This document shows positions 62,651 through 64,000 of a DNA stretch of 64,000 bases, in pieces. Made by a program: the position numbers and the translations under genes. This stretch comes from G020350405 sp964513655. GTDB taxonomy: Bacteria > Planctomycetota > Phycisphaerae > Sedimentisphaerales > Anaerobacaceae. Where the stretch lies: assembly GCA_964513655.1 (NCBI GenBank), contig CAZENQ010000006.1, forward strand, positions 3,620 through 67,619, written 5' to 3'. The number at the start of each line of letters is the position of its first letter. Positions within the stretch are counted from its first letter, which is position 1. Below the pieces are notes generated by a model. The model was not told the origin of the DNA. It did not search any database and saw only the letters and a list, made by a program, of their open reading frames with translations.

Positions 62651-62875
62651 TCACGCTAATCGAATCCGGCTTCCGCCCGTCCGCCGAAACCAATTCCCTG
62701 TCCAACGGTCCGCAACATTCACCACCCCGCCATTATTAATATCACCCAAAGGTGCTCTCCCGAACTCACCCTCCGCTTGCCCCGTGTTGCCGTATTCATC
62801 TCCCGTAACGGTTACCCTGACCGTAAATACCTGCCCAGAGTCAGATAAACCCCCCGCGCCAAAAACAACCGGGGC
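62651..62875 (-). pseudogene. Fossil of a secreted protein with dockerin-like repeat
   Basis: After an in-frame TAG the minus strand reads APVVFGAGGLSDSGQVFTVR, then VTVTGDEYGNTGQAEGEFGR and APLGDINNGGVVNVADRWTG, ending at a TGA. The text GDINNxGVVNVADR is a dockerin/calcium-loop unit of planctomycete secreted proteins, and the part before it is a beta domain. No start and no second loop, so it is a broken remnant downstream of the galactanase gene. Confidence 0.5.
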
Positions 62876-62956
62876 CTATACTTGTGTAAAACTGTATAGC
62901 CCCTGAAAACTGCCGCTGTCAACTGCCAAGACTATGGCCTGCTATAACATCCTCGG

Positions 62957-63088
62957 TTATGGCCACAGAATCGGATCCTGAAGCCACTTCTCTGCCATAA
63001 TTGAATAGTCGGCGAAATTGATTATATGGTCCTTTGTTCGCATCAATCTCGGCATCATCCTCACATGTACGGCTGATACACCGTGCTC
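62957..63088 (-). pseudogene. Fossil of a dockerin-like C-terminus with a frameshift
   Basis: In one frame the minus strand reads CISRTCEDDAEIDANK; in the next it continues as DHIINFADYSIMAEKWLQDP then ILWP and TAA. The second half is a typical dockerin-like end (INFADYSxxAExW). Joining them needs a single-base shift. It starts at the galactanase stop, so it is a decayed 3' end of another secreted gene. Confidence 0.55.
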
Positions 63089-64000
63089 TTAAGGCCCTCC
63101 TGCCCAGAGCCAGTCCTCTGAGAAGCTCCCTAAGTCAAGAATGTTAATTTCATCATCATCATACAAATCATAAATATTATTAAAGCCGGGCTCACTCGAA
63201 CTTGTCCCCCAGACACTGGCCAATTCTGAATAATCTATGAAGTCTACTACGCGGTCACCGTTGAAATCGGCAGCAATCGCATCGAGAAACGCGGTCATGC
63301 CCGGGAGCATGTTTCCATCCCAATCGAACAAGGCCCTTTCTTCCCATACAACGGACCAATCGGGCGCTCCCCAGATATCGCCATCAATCCAATCAGGTGA
63401 CCAGTAGAACACACCCTTTCCCCTGTTGTTCGGCGTATTTCTTACCCGTTGTATTAATTCGTCCAGAAACGCCTTCTGCCCTGCGGGCGTCTTCGGATAG
63501 GGGTAGCCCGGCCCGCCGCCGGTTCCGCTCCAATTATAGCCGGTCTCAACGACGTATATATCTTTGCCGTACTCGTTTACCATGAATTCGAGATTGTCTG
63601 TCAGCTCGCTGAGAGAGCCGTGCCACCATGGGTAGTAGGATTGGCCTATGACGTCAAATTCCACACCTTGGGGAAGAAAGTTATTAAAGAACCATTGTGT
63701 AACAGGTTGGTCACCGCCACGGTCAATATGTATCATAATCAGAGGCATCGGCTCAGTGCCTTTACCCGCTTCTACACCGTCAATGCCAGCTTGAACGAGC
63801 TCGGCGAAATTGCTCCAGTCCCCGGAATCACATGTCTCACCATCAGGCCAGAGCATACCGCAGATGACTTCGTTGCCTATTTGGACCATATCCGGCATCG
63901 CGCCGTTGTCCCGCAAATGAATGATGCAGTCACGTGTGTAGTCGAAGACTGCATCGACAAGTTCGGCATGAGAGAGACTTTGCCATGCAGCGGGTGTCTC
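63089..64000 (-). CDS. GH53 endo-beta-1,4-galactanase with dockerin-like tail, partial
   Basis: The frame stays open to the right edge (303 residues visible), so the signal peptide and N-terminal half are beyond it. GH53 motifs are PDMVQIGNEVICGMLWPDGE (Glu of GNE is the acid/base), QGVEFDVIGQSYYPWWHGSL and DIYVVETGYNWSGTGGG (Glu of VETG is the nucleophile). The last 60 residues are two calcium loops (ADFNGDRVVDFIDYSELASV and YDLYDDDEINILDLGSFSED), a dockerin-like module. It cuts beta-1,4-galactan of pectin side chains outside the cell. Planctomycetes have such tails without a known scaffoldin. Confidence 0.9.
   Translation of the reverse strand, partial: ETPAAWQSLSHAELVDAVFDYTRDCIIHLRDNGAMPDMVQIGNEVICGMLWPDGETCDSGDWSNFAELVQAGIDGVEAGKGTEPMPLIMIHIDRGGDQPVTQWFFNNFLPQGVEFDVIGQSYYPWWHGSLSELTDNLEFMVNEYGKDIYVVETGYNWSGTGGGPGYPYPKTPAGQKAFLDELIQRVRNTPNNRGKGVFYWSPDWIDGDIWGAPDWSVVWEERALFDWDGNMLPGMTAFLDAIAADFNGDRVVDFIDYSELASVWGTSSSEPGFNNIYDLYDDDEINILDLGSFSEDWLWAGGP

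Noticed and set aside
62323..62739. 138-codon plus-strand open frame
   Set aside because: Low complexity (P, S, R, L), no ribosome-binding site, and antisense to a dockerin-like remnant.

Overview
The window looks like a chromosomal segment of a planctomycete, probably of the class Phycisphaerae. This is inferred from gene content, not from a marker tree. The supporting genes are a PEP-CTERM protein, dockerin-like tails on secreted proteins, several URO-D-superfamily methyltransferase-like enzymes, a TPR protein with a TMTC-like membrane half, DAP-type peptidoglycan genes (murE, murF, mraY) and large secreted or membrane proteins with pseudopilin-like C-termini. Base composition is moderate, and Shine-Dalgarno use is patchy: strong in the phage-like genes, weak in many housekeeping genes.

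Layout. 1-1447 holds a PocR-GAF-GAF sensor running off the left edge. It is followed by about 1.3 kb of repeat- and palindrome-rich DNA with no gene. 2.7-9 kb: glyS, a membrane protein and asnS in tandem, then prmC and a PEP-CTERM protein. 10-19 kb, mostly minus strand: apt, a sigma-70 factor, and a conserved cmk-plsC-ispH-rpsA cluster interrupted by a URO-D-like gene and a 56-residue ORF, plus a GAF-PP2C phosphatase. acyP is divergent.

20-33.3 kb is a phage-derived structural cassette on the plus strand: portal, scaffold-like, SU10-type major capsid, connector-like, FN3-like, fibre, LamG and tail-hub-like genes. It is followed by a methyltransferase, a spore-photoproduct-lyase-family radical SAM enzyme and a lipoprotein. 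No terminase, integrase, capsid protease or tape measure is visible. 33.4-44.7 kb: DUF503, a polytopic membrane protein, a DapA-family gene, purM, purF, a thioesterase, a second URO-D-family enzyme, a parvulin isomerase, a degenerate HD protein, a degenerate PGRP-like protein and a Tat-type oxidoreductase. 44.8-55 kb: rmuC, a paralogue of the 4.2-kb membrane protein, recJ, a transglutaminase-like protein and murE-murF-mraY. 55-64 kb: a CBS protein, a REC-groES-groEL operon behind an excellent sigma-54 promoter, the TPR protein, a PPC/DUF296 lipoprotein, a 148-bp tandem repeat and a GH53 galactanase running off the right edge.

Main unusual signals. (1) Two genes, the sigma factor and the PPC lipoprotein, appear to start at AUA behind strong Shine-Dalgarno sequences. 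(2) The capsid cassette has no packaging genes and sits beside an SPL-family radical SAM enzyme. (3) The 148-bp repeat has a hairpin whose loop is a candidate G-quadruplex. (4) There is a sigma-54 promoter in front of REC-groESL. (5) Gaps repeatedly hold C-terminal fossils of lost genes (SDR, alkaline-phosphatase-like, PurM-like, dockerin-like), so local gene replacement has left 3' ends behind. All identifications were read by eye from the sequence; no database search was run.
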